A DNA stretch of 64,000 bases from positions 1,736,001-1,800,000 of the forward strand of contig OY762913.1 of NCBI GenBank assembly GCA_963666535.1. The letters are read 5' to 3'. The translations under genes and the position numbers were made by a program. The notes under the pieces were generated by a model that was given only the letters and a program-made list of their open reading frames with translations, was not told the origin of the DNA and searched no databases. Positions within the stretch are counted from its first letter, which is position 1; each line of letters begins with the position of its first letter. Below, one piece after another: positions 34,140 to 42,154 of the stretch. Source of the DNA: G963666535 sp963666535. GTDB lineage: Bacteria > Bacillota > Clostridia > Oscillospirales > Oscillospiraceae.

Positions 34140-35066
34140 TTAAACATAATTTGGAGTATTGCATACACCAAGTATGCACAAATAGTGATTGGCTTCCCTT
34201 AAAACATGGTCTGCGAGCAAAGGAATGATAATTGATTTGATTTTACACGCCAATAGCCCTTCTGTACCAGCTGTCTTAAAGTCGCGCAAACGCTCCATTG
34301 CAGAAATACTATTAACGGTAGGATTAGTGTTGTCGAAAGTGTTTCTTGTGGCTTGTTGCGCCTCAACTGTCAACTGATCAAATTCCTGCCCAAACATTCT
34401 TGCAGTGTTAATAAGTGTTTCTTCCGTGGGATCCAGCAATCCTGCGATAAACTTAGCATGCTCTGCCATTTGACGGTTCCAGAAAGCTTCCTGCTGAATC
34501 ATATCATCAGGTCCCATGATGTCTCTTCTTTGGTTTAAGTCATCTAACATTTTCATATAAAACTTTGCTTCTCTGAGTATATGCTCTATTAAAAGCGGGT
34601 AATTAAAGGTAAAGGTCTCGCAAGACAATACATCATGAAGCAATCTGCTTTTAAAGTTAACTAGAGCTGATGTCAGTCGATATGCCCTGCGGTTTAAAGA
34701 ATCAACGCGATGCTCAATCTCAGGTACACGCTCATTACTTGGTACTAACATTAACTCCTTGCTGGTAAGATTAAAATTAAAGGGGGCTCCTGTATAAAAA
34801 TTCGTAAGTCTCTCTGCTTCCATTGTATATTGGGTCACAAACTGCTTTGATGCTATTGCTTTATAACTTACGTTTCCATAGGCTAATTCCGTAGCTTCCG
34901 ATAGGAGTTTTTCAAAATCAATTAAAAATTGTTTCGCTGCCGAAGCCATCTTCATATCTTTTGGTGCAAATGCAAGTTGTAAAAAAAGGGAATGTTCCTT
35001 CATAATTCTCAAATAGAACAGATTTAAGTCTAAGGACATTGTTATAAACTCATTTTTAGAAAGCAC
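34140..35066 (-). CDS. DUF2935 domain-containing protein
   Basis: 308 residues. Two helical repeats of the DUF2935 type are visible: the first around FYLRIMKEHSLFLQLAFAPK (about residues 15-135) and the second around LIEHILREAKFYMKMLDDL and FWNRQMAEHAKFIAGLLDPTEE (about 155-270). The conserved EH and E-(x)-A positions suggest ferritin-like metal-binding helices. The GTG at 35066 was chosen because AAAGGAGTTGC precedes it; the longer frame has no ribosome site. Such proteins are common in spore-forming Firmicutes; the function is not established. Confidence 0.8.
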   Translation of the reverse strand: MLSKNEFITMSLDLNLFYLRIMKEHSLFLQLAFAPKDMKMASAAKQFLIDFEKLLSEATELAYGNVSYKAIASKQFVTQYTMEAERLTNFYTGAPFNFNLTSKELMLVPSNERVPEIEHRVDSLNRRAYRLTSALVNFKSRLLHDVLSCETFTFNYPLLIEHILREAKFYMKMLDDLNQRRDIMGPDDMIQQEAFWNRQMAEHAKFIAGLLDPTEETLINTARMFGQEFDQLTVEAQQATRNTFDNTNPTVNSISAMERLRDFKTAGTEGLLACKIKSIIIPLLADHVLREANHYLCILGVCNTPNYV

Positions 35067-35312
35067 AATCGCAACTCCTTTTATATTGTTAATGCCTAAC
35101 CTTTTTTTATAAATTAGGAGGGCAATATTTGGTGTTATGAATAATAATGTCAGCATTATATTATATGCCACGGTTTTTCATACGTTCTCCCCCGTATACC
35201 ATCGGGGGTCCCCGTAAAAGAGAGCGGTATGATGCAATTTAAATTACAGGGTGAGAAAACAGCCGCGCCACGCATGTAACAGGCTTGCCATTTAAGGCAA
35301 ACCTGTATATGA

Positions 35313-35546
35313 CTAGAAGCCGTACCCGCAGCAGCAGTGGCGGCGTGCACGGCATTTGTCGAAGCGATAATCGTATTTTTCATCATAACGACCATCATAG
35401 CGGTCATCCTCAAGCTGGCGGTCTTCATGTTGACCGTCAAATCGGTCATCGTATCGATCATTACAGCAGTACCCGTAACTGTGGTAATTGCAGTCATCAC
35501 GATAATTAAATCGGTTATTATAACAATCGTTGTAGCGGCATTTCAT
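35313..35546 (-). CDS. Small Cys/Tyr/Asp-rich protein, possibly spore-coat related
   Basis: 77 residues from ATG 35546 with a GGAGAG site: MKCRYNDCYNNRFNYRDDCN, then YHSYGYCCNDRYDDRFDGQH and a tail ending CRARRHCCCGYGF. Nine cysteines, many tyrosines and alternating D/R are typical of cross-linked structural proteins such as coat or crust proteins. There is no enzyme motif. It lies between DUF2935 and GerW-type genes, which supports a sporulation link by context only. The low complexity makes it hard to assign to a family. Confidence 0.55.
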   Translation of the reverse strand: MKCRYNDCYNNRFNYRDDCNYHSYGYCCNDRYDDRFDGQHEDRQLEDDRYDGRYDEKYDYRFDKCRARRHCCCGYGF

Positions 35547-35709
35547 ACAGTCTCTCTCCTTTACAATAATAGCGTTTTACCGAATAACCGGCTTTTACAT
35601 AATACGAGATGAGCAATCGAAAGGTTCTGAGACTCCCTGCCTATCGTTGGCGGCAGAAGGATACCTGGTTGTATCGCATTCTATAAAAACAATCGTATAA
35701 TAAAATAAT

Positions 35710-35760
35710 AAAACACCTGATCGTAAAAACCATACAACTACGATCAGGTGTTTTTATATT
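35710..35760. terminator. Bidirectional rho-independent terminator
   Basis: AAAACACCTGATCGT(A) and (T)ACGATCAGGTGTTTT form a stem of 15-16 bp, with A/T runs on both sides. On the minus strand it ends the GerW-fusion gene (stop at 35805). Confidence 0.85.
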
Positions 35761-35804
35761 TTAACTGAAATGGGGGTACCAAAGATAGATAGAAGCTTGC
35801 GATT

Positions 35805-36749
35805 TTAAGTTATGCTTTGATTTTGGCTTTGGCTTTGATTTTGATTCGATTGCCCGGACTGTTTGTTTTGCCCCATACTGGAGACAATCTGCGGAATTTT
35901 ATCTGCCAAAGAGCTTGCGCTAGAGTTAATAGGCAACATAGATACATTTTGATTATCAATGACGATAATTGCATCCGTGCAGAGTTTTGCGCCAAGGCCC
36001 AAGGCATTGGTGCCGGGCTCTGCTGTTCCGCCTCCCATGCTTGAATTATTTCCCTGCTGGCTTTTTCCTAAAGATGCGTTTCCGCCGCCATACCCAACTG
36101 AAATAGAGACAACAGGTAAAAATGTTTTATTCCCCTGTGTTACCGGCTTTCCAATAAGGCCCTCTTTTTGCGTGAAATTCTCAAGACTGTGAAATAAAGA
36201 ATCGACATTTCCTGTTAAATCTGATTGCTCTATCATTTTTTCATTAACTCCTTGTTTTTTTGATTTTAGCCGCACGAAATTTATGATCGTTTTTCCGATG
36301 TTTATATTTGTTTTCCCTTCCAACCTCAAATAATCCTGGTTCGGACAGAAACTAGGAAATTGCTCGAATGTCTCTATTTTGGTCATTGTATTTATCATTG
36401 CTAAAGCAGTGAACAATATGCCGGTTATAAATGGATCGCTGATTCCATAAAATAGCTTTACCTCAGTATCTTTGAGATCCAGAGCCCTAAAAATATCTAT
36501 CGTTTGATTTTTTCGGTTTTTCCGCTTTTGTTTGATTTTTGAAAGCACCTGCAGATTGAAACAATAAATAGTGATGTGCGGCTTGGAGCAAACCATCCTT
36601 ACTTTTACCATAAAAACTGGTTTCCATAATACTAAAGTATGCAGTTCCATTTCGTTGCTATCAAGAAGAAAGGATACTTTTAATGGTTTTACAAAGATGA
36701 GATAGAAACAAATTCCCAAAATGAGCACAAAAAAAAGAAAGATATACAT
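35805..36749 (-). CDS. DUF2953-GerW (YtfJ) fusion protein
   Basis: 314 residues from ATG 36749 (GAGGT upstream). Residues 1-20 are a membrane helix (MYIFLFFVLILGICFYLIF); about 20-165 resemble DUF2953 (KPLKVSFLLDSNEMELHTLV, FYGISDPFITG); about 175-314 are a GerW/YtfJ domain (PVVSISVGYGGGNASLGK, then a Gly-rich loop and DAIIVIDNQNVSMLPI). The C-terminus is Gln/Ser/Asn-rich. In this window the same two domains occur as separate neighbours at 53690 and 54371. GerW is needed for spore germination in Bacillus; this is probably a second, sporulation-linked version. Confidence 0.8.
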   Translation of the reverse strand: MYIFLFFVLILGICFYLIFVKPLKVSFLLDSNEMELHTLVLWKPVFMVKVRMVCSKPHITIYCFNLQVLSKIKQKRKNRKNQTIDIFRALDLKDTEVKLFYGISDPFITGILFTALAMINTMTKIETFEQFPSFCPNQDYLRLEGKTNINIGKTIINFVRLKSKKQGVNEKMIEQSDLTGNVDSLFHSLENFTQKEGLIGKPVTQGNKTFLPVVSISVGYGGGNASLGKSQQGNNSSMGGGTAEPGTNALGLGAKLCTDAIIVIDNQNVSMLPINSSASSLADKIPQIVSSMGQNKQSGQSNQNQSQSQNQSIT

Positions 36750-36779
36750 GGAATTTACCTCAATACTAAGTATGAGCAA

Positions 36780-37048
36780 AAATCGGTTTTAAATTATAAA
36801 AAAATATTGGAATTTTATATCATCATGCGCTTATTAAAACCAAAATGAATCCCACAAAGAGGGGCGTTTGCGACAGAACCTTTACGAGCGTTTGACTTGA
36901 TCAGAACACAAAACAATGTATAGCACAATAAAGCATCCTTATATGCAAAGTCAAAGCCCTACGGTTTTACCCCGTAGGGCTGTTTTTGATTTAGTACTTC
37001 AAATTTTAGGCGGGGAGTTAAGCTGTACAAGGATCCCTGTGGGCCCAT
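36780..37048. other. Intergenic region with orphan terminator
   Basis: No gene is supported. A strong hairpin AGCCCTACGG / CCGTAGGGCT at 36955-36981 followed by GTTTTTG is a plus-strand terminator, yet no plus-strand gene ends here. It may be left over from a deleted gene or RNA. Confidence 0.4.
36955..36987 (+). terminator. Orphan rho-independent terminator
   Basis: Ten-bp perfect stem AGCCCTACGG / CCGTAGGGCT, loop TTTTACC, then GTTTTTG. There is no obvious plus-strand gene upstream within 2.8 kb apart from the small gene ending at 34085, which has its own terminator. Confidence 0.75.
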
Positions 37049-37081
37049 CTCAAGCGTGATACTAAGCTTCGCCGCATCCCG
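37049..37081 (-). pseudogene. tRNA-Pro 5'-half remnant
   Basis: On the minus strand from 37081, 27 of 33 bases match the start of the tRNA-Pro at 33142 (acceptor strand, D arm with GCGAAGCTTAGTATCACGC, start of the anticodon stem). The anticodon loop, T arm and 3' acceptor are missing. It does not fold as a tRNA. Confidence 0.7.
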
Positions 37082-37180
37082 ATGCAATGTTTCTTATGAT
37101 GGACAAGTTCGAGCGGCAAGAGGCATATCCGTTTGCTCGTCCGAATAAACTAAGGCAGAAAAACGAAGGAGGAAGCACCT

Positions 37181-38164
37181 TTGGAAAACTATTATGAAAG
37201 ACCGGCGCGAAGGTGTTCGGCAGGGCGGCGAGTGCAGCGGCGAAAAGAAACGTGGTCGCCAAGGGCAAAAAGGCGCTTAATTCAGTTGTGTGCCAGTGTT
37301 GCGGTTTTCCTCATGGTATTTCTAGGCCGTGGGATTCTTCCGGCCGAAATGTCTGTTGCAGGAAAAACGATCCTAACGACCATCCGGAGCGATACCGACT
37401 TTGGGGGGGCATTCACCCAATTGGGGGAGTCGGTGGCCGGAGGGGATAAACTGCTGGATGCGGTCAGCGCCTTTTGCGTCACGGTGTTCGGCACCGAGGG
37501 GGAGGGAGACGCTGTTTTGACCATGGGAGAAATACCAGACGTCTGCGTGTCAGAACTTGAGTTTTTACAGGCGGAACCAACGCTTCATAGCTATGTCTGC
37601 CGGCGGCTCTGGCTGGAGGATACCGGCAAGACCGAAGAGGTCAATGAGGTGGAGCAGACCGCGGCCGTGGCCCAGACGGAGATAGTGCCGGTGGGGAGCG
37701 TGATCAGGGAAACGGTTTATGACGGGGAAGCTTTGCCGGCAGATGCTTCGGTGCAGGTGTTATCTCTGGGGGCACTGGAAACGACCACACCCGTAATGGC
37801 GCCGCTTACGTCGGGATTTGGGTGGCGCATTCACCCCACAGAAGGCGTTACCGCATTCCATTACGGCGCAGATCTGGCAGCGAATACGGGAACGACCTTT
37901 GTGGCCTTTGCGGATGGCACGGTGGAGTTAGTGAAAGAGGATCCATATTATGGACTGTACTTAAAGATAGCGCACGAAAACGGAATTGAAACGGTGTACG
38001 CCCACTGCAATCGCATCTATGTTTCCGAGGGGCAGACGGTAACGAAGGGCGAATGTATCGGTGAGATAGGGGAAACTGGCAATGCGACTGGGCCACACCT
38101 ACACTTTGAGGTGTGGCTAAATGGCATTGCTATGGATCCCATGAACTATATCGAACAGGAGTAG
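37181..38164 (+). CDS. M23 peptidase-domain protein, SpoIVFA-like
   Basis: 327 residues from TTG 37181 with GGAGGAAG upstream. A very basic N-terminus and one membrane helix (about residues 33-52) precede a variable extracytoplasmic part and a LytM/M23 domain from about 205. The metal-binding set looks intact: H227 and D231 (HYGAD), H275 (YAHC) and H306/H308 (PHLHFE). The following M50 protease gene makes the pair SpoIVFA/SpoIVFB-like, where the M23 protein controls the intramembrane protease that activates pro-sigma-K. Intact residues leave open real peptidoglycan cleavage. Confidence 0.75.
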   Translation: MENYYERPARRCSAGRRVQRRKETWSPRAKRRLIQLCASVAVFLMVFLGRGILPAEMSVAGKTILTTIRSDTDFGGAFTQLGESVAGGDKLLDAVSAFCVTVFGTEGEGDAVLTMGEIPDVCVSELEFLQAEPTLHSYVCRRLWLEDTGKTEEVNEVEQTAAVAQTEIVPVGSVIRETVYDGEALPADASVQVLSLGALETTTPVMAPLTSGFGWRIHPTEGVTAFHYGADLAANTGTTFVAFADGTVELVKEDPYYGLYLKIAHENGIETVYAHCNRIYVSEGQTVTKGECIGEIGETGNATGPHLHFEVWLNGIAMDPMNYIEQE

Positions 38165-38182
38165 CGGTTGCGGTGGGGTAAG

Positions 38183-38806
38183 ATGGAAGTAAGCGGCGGG
38201 TTTTTGCTGATCGCCGCGATACTGCTGTATCTGGATACCGAAAATGTGGTACTCTTGGCAATGCTGGCGGCGGCGCTTCACGAAGCGGGACACTGGGTGG
38301 TAATTCGCCTGTTGGGAGGCCGGGTGGGTTTGCTCCGCATCACGGCCGTGGGAGCGGAGCTCAGGCTTTCTCCAGTCTGTGTGCTTTCTTGGGCAGGGGA
38401 GCTTGCGGCGGCACTGGCGGGGCCGGGCATCAATATTATTACGGCTGTGGCTGCTGTTGCGTTGTTTGGTACACGCGCCTATTTATTTGGTGGGCTTAGT
38501 ATCATGTTGGCACTGTTCAATCTGCTGCCAATCTTACCGCTGGACGGCGGACGGGCGCTGCTGGTTTTCTTCACGCTGCTGGTGGGCGAAGAAAAGGCGC
38601 AAAGCGCATGTCGAGATCTGAGCCTTGTTCTGGCTGGTCTTCTTTTGCTGGCAAGCCTGATCCTGCTGCTGCGGCACAGCGGGAATTTTACCTTGCTGTT
38701 GGTAGCGGGATGGCTGTTTGCCGCCCAACGGAGGAAAGCGCCGCGTAAGGTTAAAAAACGCTTGCATTTCAGGCGTCCTTATGATAACATACATGAGTCT
38801 CAATAA
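38183..38806 (+). CDS. spoIVFB: M50 intramembrane metalloprotease, SpoIVFB-like
   Basis: 207 residues, 5-6 membrane helices. Zinc site HEAGH in LAAALHEAGHWVVIRLLGGR and NLLPILPLDGGRALL, the third-ligand motif of site-2 proteases. The ATG at 38183 has GGTGGGGTAAG before it. It is the likely partner of the M23 protein just upstream and would cleave pro-sigma-K in the mother cell. The name rests on this pairing, its length and context; the family also contains non-sporulation members. A CBS domain, seen in some other M50 branches, is absent. Confidence 0.75.
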   Translation: MEVSGGFLLIAAILLYLDTENVVLLAMLAAALHEAGHWVVIRLLGGRVGLLRITAVGAELRLSPVCVLSWAGELAAALAGPGINIITAVAAVALFGTRAYLFGGLSIMLALFNLLPILPLDGGRALLVFFTLLVGEEKAQSACRDLSLVLAGLLLLASLILLLRHSGNFTLLLVAGWLFAAQRRKAPRKVKKRLHFRRPYDNIHESQ

Positions 38807-38893
38807 AGGGTGGTCCTCTGCGGCAGTCGTTCCAAATGTGGGAGCGGCGTGAAGTGCCGGCATGAACGCCTATAAACTTAGGAGGAAATAAGA

Positions 38894-39235
38894 ATGAATC
38901 TTTTACAAACATTTAACAACAAGTACATGAAGGAAGAGCCCCCTGTCGTTCAGGTCGGCGATACCGTTAAGGTGCACATCAAGGTCAAGGAAGGCAACCG
39001 TGAGCGTATTCAGGTGTTCGAGGGTACTGTGATCGCAAAGAAGCATGGCGGCATCGAGGAGACCTTTACCGTCCGCCGCGTTTCTTATGGAGTTGGCGTT
39101 GAAAAGGTGTTCCCCCTGCATGCTCCGGCCGTAGAGCGGATTGAGCTGGTTCGTCACGGTAAAGTTCGCCGTGCTAAGCTGTACTATCTGCGTGACCGTG
39201 TGGGTAAGTCCGCTAAGCTCAAAGAGTCCCTTTAA
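38894..39235 (+). CDS. rplS: 50S ribosomal protein L19
   Basis: 113 residues, full family length. FQVGDTVKVHIKVKEGNRER-like segment, IQVFEGTVIAKKHGGIEETF and FPLHAPAVERIELVRHGKVR-RAKLYYLRD are the L19 blocks. It sits at the 30S-50S interface of the ribosome. AGGAGG is 9 bases before the ATG. The 87-base leader (38807-38893) has short complementary stretches and might hold an L19-type autoregulatory leader, but I could not confirm the fold. A good terminator follows. Confidence 0.95.
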   Translation: MNLLQTFNNKYMKEEPPVVQVGDTVKVHIKVKEGNRERIQVFEGTVIAKKHGGIEETFTVRRVSYGVGVEKVFPLHAPAVERIELVRHGKVRRAKLYYLRDRVGKSAKLKESL

Positions 39236-39251
39236 GCTGAATTTGCACCAG

Positions 39252-39278
39252 AAAAGGAGCGGGAAACCGCTCCTTTTT
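39252..39278 (+). terminator. Rho-independent terminator of rplS
   Basis: AAAAGGAGCGG / CCGCTCCTTTTT around a GAAA loop, ending in a T run. Confidence 0.9.
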
Positions 39279-39367
39279 ATACTTTGTGCACTTCCCATTT
39301 GCATAAAAATCGGGTATACTAATGTTACGATTGCATGGTAAAGCATGACACAGGAGGGGGGAAACGC

Positions 39368-40252
39368 ATGTACATCAATTACTATCCGGGCCACCATACA
39401 AAGGCTCGTCGGCAGATGGAAGAGGATGTGAAATTTGTCGACATGGTCGCGGAGGTGGTGGATGCGCGCATCCCAATTTCCAGCCGCAATCCAGACATTC
39501 AGACCATTGTGGGGGATAAGCCGCGCATGATCATTTTCAACCGCGTGGATCAGGCGGACCCTACCATGACGGCTAGGTGGGCGGCCCAATATCGCGCCTG
39601 TGGGTTTTCTGTGCTGGAAACCGATGCGAAAAGCGGAAAAGGCATTCAACAGTTTGCACCCGTCATCCGCCAGGCACTGGGGGAGCAGATCGAAAAGTGG
39701 CACGCGAAGGGCCAGGTGGGCCGTCCTGTGCGCGTTATGGTGGTGGGGATTCCCAACGTAGGAAAATCCACTTTTATTAATAAGGTAGCAAAGCGCAAGT
39801 CGGCCAAGGCGGGCGATAAACCTGGCGTCACCAGGGGGAAGCAGTGGATCGCGGTGGATCAGGGGCTTGATCTGCTGGATACGCCGGGAATCCTTTGGCC
39901 AAAATTTGAAGATGAAACGGTAGGACTTCACCTCGCCTTTACTGGCGCGGTGAAAGACGACGTGGTGGATATCGAGACATTGGGCTTTCATTTGATGGAA
40001 CTTTTAGCAAAACGATATCCAAAGGCGCTCACCGAACGGTATAAAATTGAACCCACCGCCGATGCGCCGGGATGGGATCTTTTAGAGCAGGCCGCCAAAA
40101 AACGCGGTTTTTTACTGTCCAAAGGGGAGTATGATTTGGAACGTATGGCCAGGATCCTTTTAGACGAATACCGGGCAGGCAAGCTAGGACGCTTTACACT
40201 GGAAAACCCTTTGGATTTGGAACAAAGGGGGGGGAACCATGGAGCGGATTGA
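39368..40252 (+). CDS. rbgA: Ribosome biogenesis GTPase RbgA (YlqF)
   Basis: 294 residues. Circularly permuted GTPase: the G4-like FNRVDQAD comes first (about residue 60), then G1 GIPNVGKSTF (about 125-135), and G3 DTPGILWP (about 178). N-terminal YINYYPGHHTKARRQM is typical and includes the position used by RbgA proteins for catalysis. It helps late 50S assembly. ATG 39368 follows GGAGGGGGG; the frame is open further upstream to 39335 without reason. It overlaps rnhB by 14 bases, so rbgA-rnhB-yraN form one operon. Confidence 0.95.
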   Translation: MYINYYPGHHTKARRQMEEDVKFVDMVAEVVDARIPISSRNPDIQTIVGDKPRMIIFNRVDQADPTMTARWAAQYRACGFSVLETDAKSGKGIQQFAPVIRQALGEQIEKWHAKGQVGRPVRVMVVGIPNVGKSTFINKVAKRKSAKAGDKPGVTRGKQWIAVDQGLDLLDTPGILWPKFEDETVGLHLAFTGAVKDDVVDIETLGFHLMELLAKRYPKALTERYKIEPTADAPGWDLLEQAAKKRGFLLSKGEYDLERMARILLDEYRAGKLGRFTLENPLDLEQRGGNHGAD

Positions 40253-40841
40253 TATGTGGGCCGTGGAGAATGAGTGCTATGAAAATGGGGCACAGCTGAT
40301 CTGCGGCTGCGATGAGGCGGGAGCTGGGCCGCTGGCCGGCGCAGTCTACGCAGCGGCGGTTATCCTGCCCCGCGGGCTGGTGGTGGAAGGCCTTACCGAT
40401 TCTAAAAAAGTATCGCCCAAAAAGCGCGACCTATTGTTTGAGGTGATTCGGGAAAAGGCAACCGCTTGGGCCGTGGCATCTGTTAGTGAGCAGGAAATTG
40501 ACCGTATTAATATCCTTAACGCCCGATTATTGGCAATGGACAAGGCCATCCAGGCCCTTTCTCCCGCCCCGGATTTCGCGCTGATTGATGGAAATCGAAA
40601 CAAAGGAATTTCCATTCCCAATCGCATGGTGATCCAGGGGGACAGTCTCAGCGCCAATATTGCGGCGGCATCCATCTTAGCTAAAGTGAGCCGGGATCGT
40701 TACATGACGGAAATGGCAATTAAGTATCCCCAGTATCAGTTTGAGCAACATAAAGGCTATGGTACAAAGCTTCATTACGAATTGTTGCGGCAGTATGGAC
40801 CAAGCTCCATCCACCGCATGACCTTTTTAAAAAACCTATGA
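40239..40841 (+). CDS. rnhB: Ribonuclease HII
   Basis: 200 residues. DEDD-type catalytic residues: D and E in ICGCDEAGAGPLAGAVYAA, D in LIDGN, and D in KVSRDRYM. The GPLAG loop is the RNase HII signature. It removes RNA from RNA-DNA hybrids, including single ribonucleotides in DNA. GGGG site before the ATG lies inside the 3' end of rbgA. It overlaps the next gene (yraN) by 4 bases. Confidence 0.95.
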   Translation: MERIDMWAVENECYENGAQLICGCDEAGAGPLAGAVYAAAVILPRGLVVEGLTDSKKVSPKKRDLLFEVIREKATAWAVASVSEQEIDRINILNARLLAMDKAIQALSPAPDFALIDGNRNKGISIPNRMVIQGDSLSANIAAASILAKVSRDRYMTEMAIKYPQYQFEQHKGYGTKLHYELLRQYGPSSIHRMTFLKNL

Positions 40842-41206
40842 GTGGGGGCGACAGAAAGCTTTTGGGTCGCTGGGGCGAAGCAAAAGTGGCAGACTATCTG
40901 CGGATGCGGAACTGGCGTATCATCGCGTCTGGCTGGCGGTGCCGTTTCGGCGAAATTGACCTGATTGCAGAGAATGACAAGTATATTTCATTTACAGAGG
41001 TGAAACTGCGGAAAAGTGCGGATTTTGCAGCTGCGCGGGAATTTGTGGATATCCATAAGCAAAGCAGGCTTCGTATGACGGCAGAAACCTATCTGGCACA
41101 ATATCCGACTGAACTTCAGCCCCGGTTTGATGTGGCAGAGGTTTACGCGCCTCAGGGAACCGAGACGGCAAAACCGGCGATCACACTGCTGGAAAATGCT
41201 TTTTGA
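40838..41206 (+). CDS. yraN: YraN/UPF0102 family protein (endonuclease-like fold)
   Basis: 122 residues, normal for the family. GRWGEAKVADYLRMRNWRII, WRCRFGEIDLIAEND and FTEVKLR carry the E...D...ExK pattern of restriction-endonuclease-like proteins. It is conserved next to rnhB in many bacteria; the biochemical role is still unclear, with proposals in DNA repair or recombination. ATGA overlap with rnhB. Confidence 0.85.
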   Translation: MSGGDRKLLGRWGEAKVADYLRMRNWRIIASGWRCRFGEIDLIAENDKYISFTEVKLRKSADFAAAREFVDIHKQSRLRMTAETYLAQYPTELQPRFDVAEVYAPQGTETAKPAITLLENAF

Positions 41207-41221
41207 AAGTGAAGGATCGAT

Positions 41222-42154
41222 TTGGACTTGTTTGACGGACATTGTGATACTTTGTCCCGCTGCCTGGAAACAGGAGAAGGATTGGCTCGAAACGGCGGGC
41301 ACCTCGATTTGGAGCGTGCGGCCGTTTTTGGCCGTTACGCTCAGTTTTTTGCGATTTTTGGAGACCGTAATGAAATTAGCGGCGGAATGTACAACCATTT
41401 CCGGCGAGAGTATGCGTTGTTTCAGCGCGAGCTTGAGCAGAATAGGGAACGGCTTGTTCACTGCCGTACAGCCGGTGAGGCAGAAGTTGCCTTTGCCGCA
41501 AAAAAACGGGCGGCTTTTTTGTCCGTGGAGGGTGGAGAACTGCTGGACTGTGATGTTGACAAGCTGGAGACTGCGTATGAACTTGGCGTGCGTGCCATCA
41601 ATTTGACTTGGAACCATGCAAACGCCTTATCCGGCTCCAACTTGGAAGAGCCGGAGCGTGGCCTGAGCGACCTGGGATTCACCTTTGTGCGGCGAATGGA
41701 GACACTGGGAATGCTTGTGGATGTCTCGCATCTTTCCGAAGCTGGCTTCTGGGATGTATGGCAGACACTGGACGGCCCATTGATTGCAACCCATTCCAAT
41801 GCGAAAGCGATGTTTTTTCACTCCAGGAACTTGACCGATGAGCAATTTACTGCCATAATACAAAAGCATGGCGTTGTCGGGCTGAACCTTTATCCCGCCT
41901 TTTTGGGTGACCATGCGAATATAGACACCATCTTGGCGCACCTGGAGCACTTTTGGGCGCTCGGGGGTGAGGAGACGGTGGCCATGGGCGGCGATTGGGA
42001 CGGCATATCGGAAACACCACGGGGCATTTCCAATATTGCAGATCTTGCCACGCTGTACGAAACCCTGCTGCGGAACAATTACAGGGAAACGCTGGTGCGT
42101 AGCCTTTTCTATTCTAATATGATGAGGATCGTGAAAAAAGTATGCGGTACATAA
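41222..42154 (+). CDS. M19 family (membrane/renal-type) dipeptidase
   Basis: 310 residues from TTG 41222 (AAGGATCG upstream). Metal site DGHCDT near the N-terminus, LSVEGGE, and later LVDVSHLSEAGFWDV and ATHSNAKA, with GGDWDG near the C-terminus: the ordered metal and substrate motifs of M19 peptidases. It has no signal peptide, so it should be cytoplasmic and cleave dipeptides, possibly D-amino-acid-containing. It overlaps thrC by 13 bases, implying co-transcription. Confidence 0.9.
   Translation: MDLFDGHCDTLSRCLETGEGLARNGGHLDLERAAVFGRYAQFFAIFGDRNEISGGMYNHFRREYALFQRELEQNRERLVHCRTAGEAEVAFAAKKRAAFLSVEGGELLDCDVDKLETAYELGVRAINLTWNHANALSGSNLEEPERGLSDLGFTFVRRMETLGMLVDVSHLSEAGFWDVWQTLDGPLIATHSNAKAMFFHSRNLTDEQFTAIIQKHGVVGLNLYPAFLGDHANIDTILAHLEHFWALGGEETVAMGGDWDGISETPRGISNIADLATLYETLLRNNYRETLVRSLFYSNMMRIVKKVCGT

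Noticed and set aside
38903..39991. 362-codon minus-strand frame across rplS and rbgA
   Set aside because: It spans two well-supported plus-strand genes and the rplS terminator, with low-complexity shadow composition.
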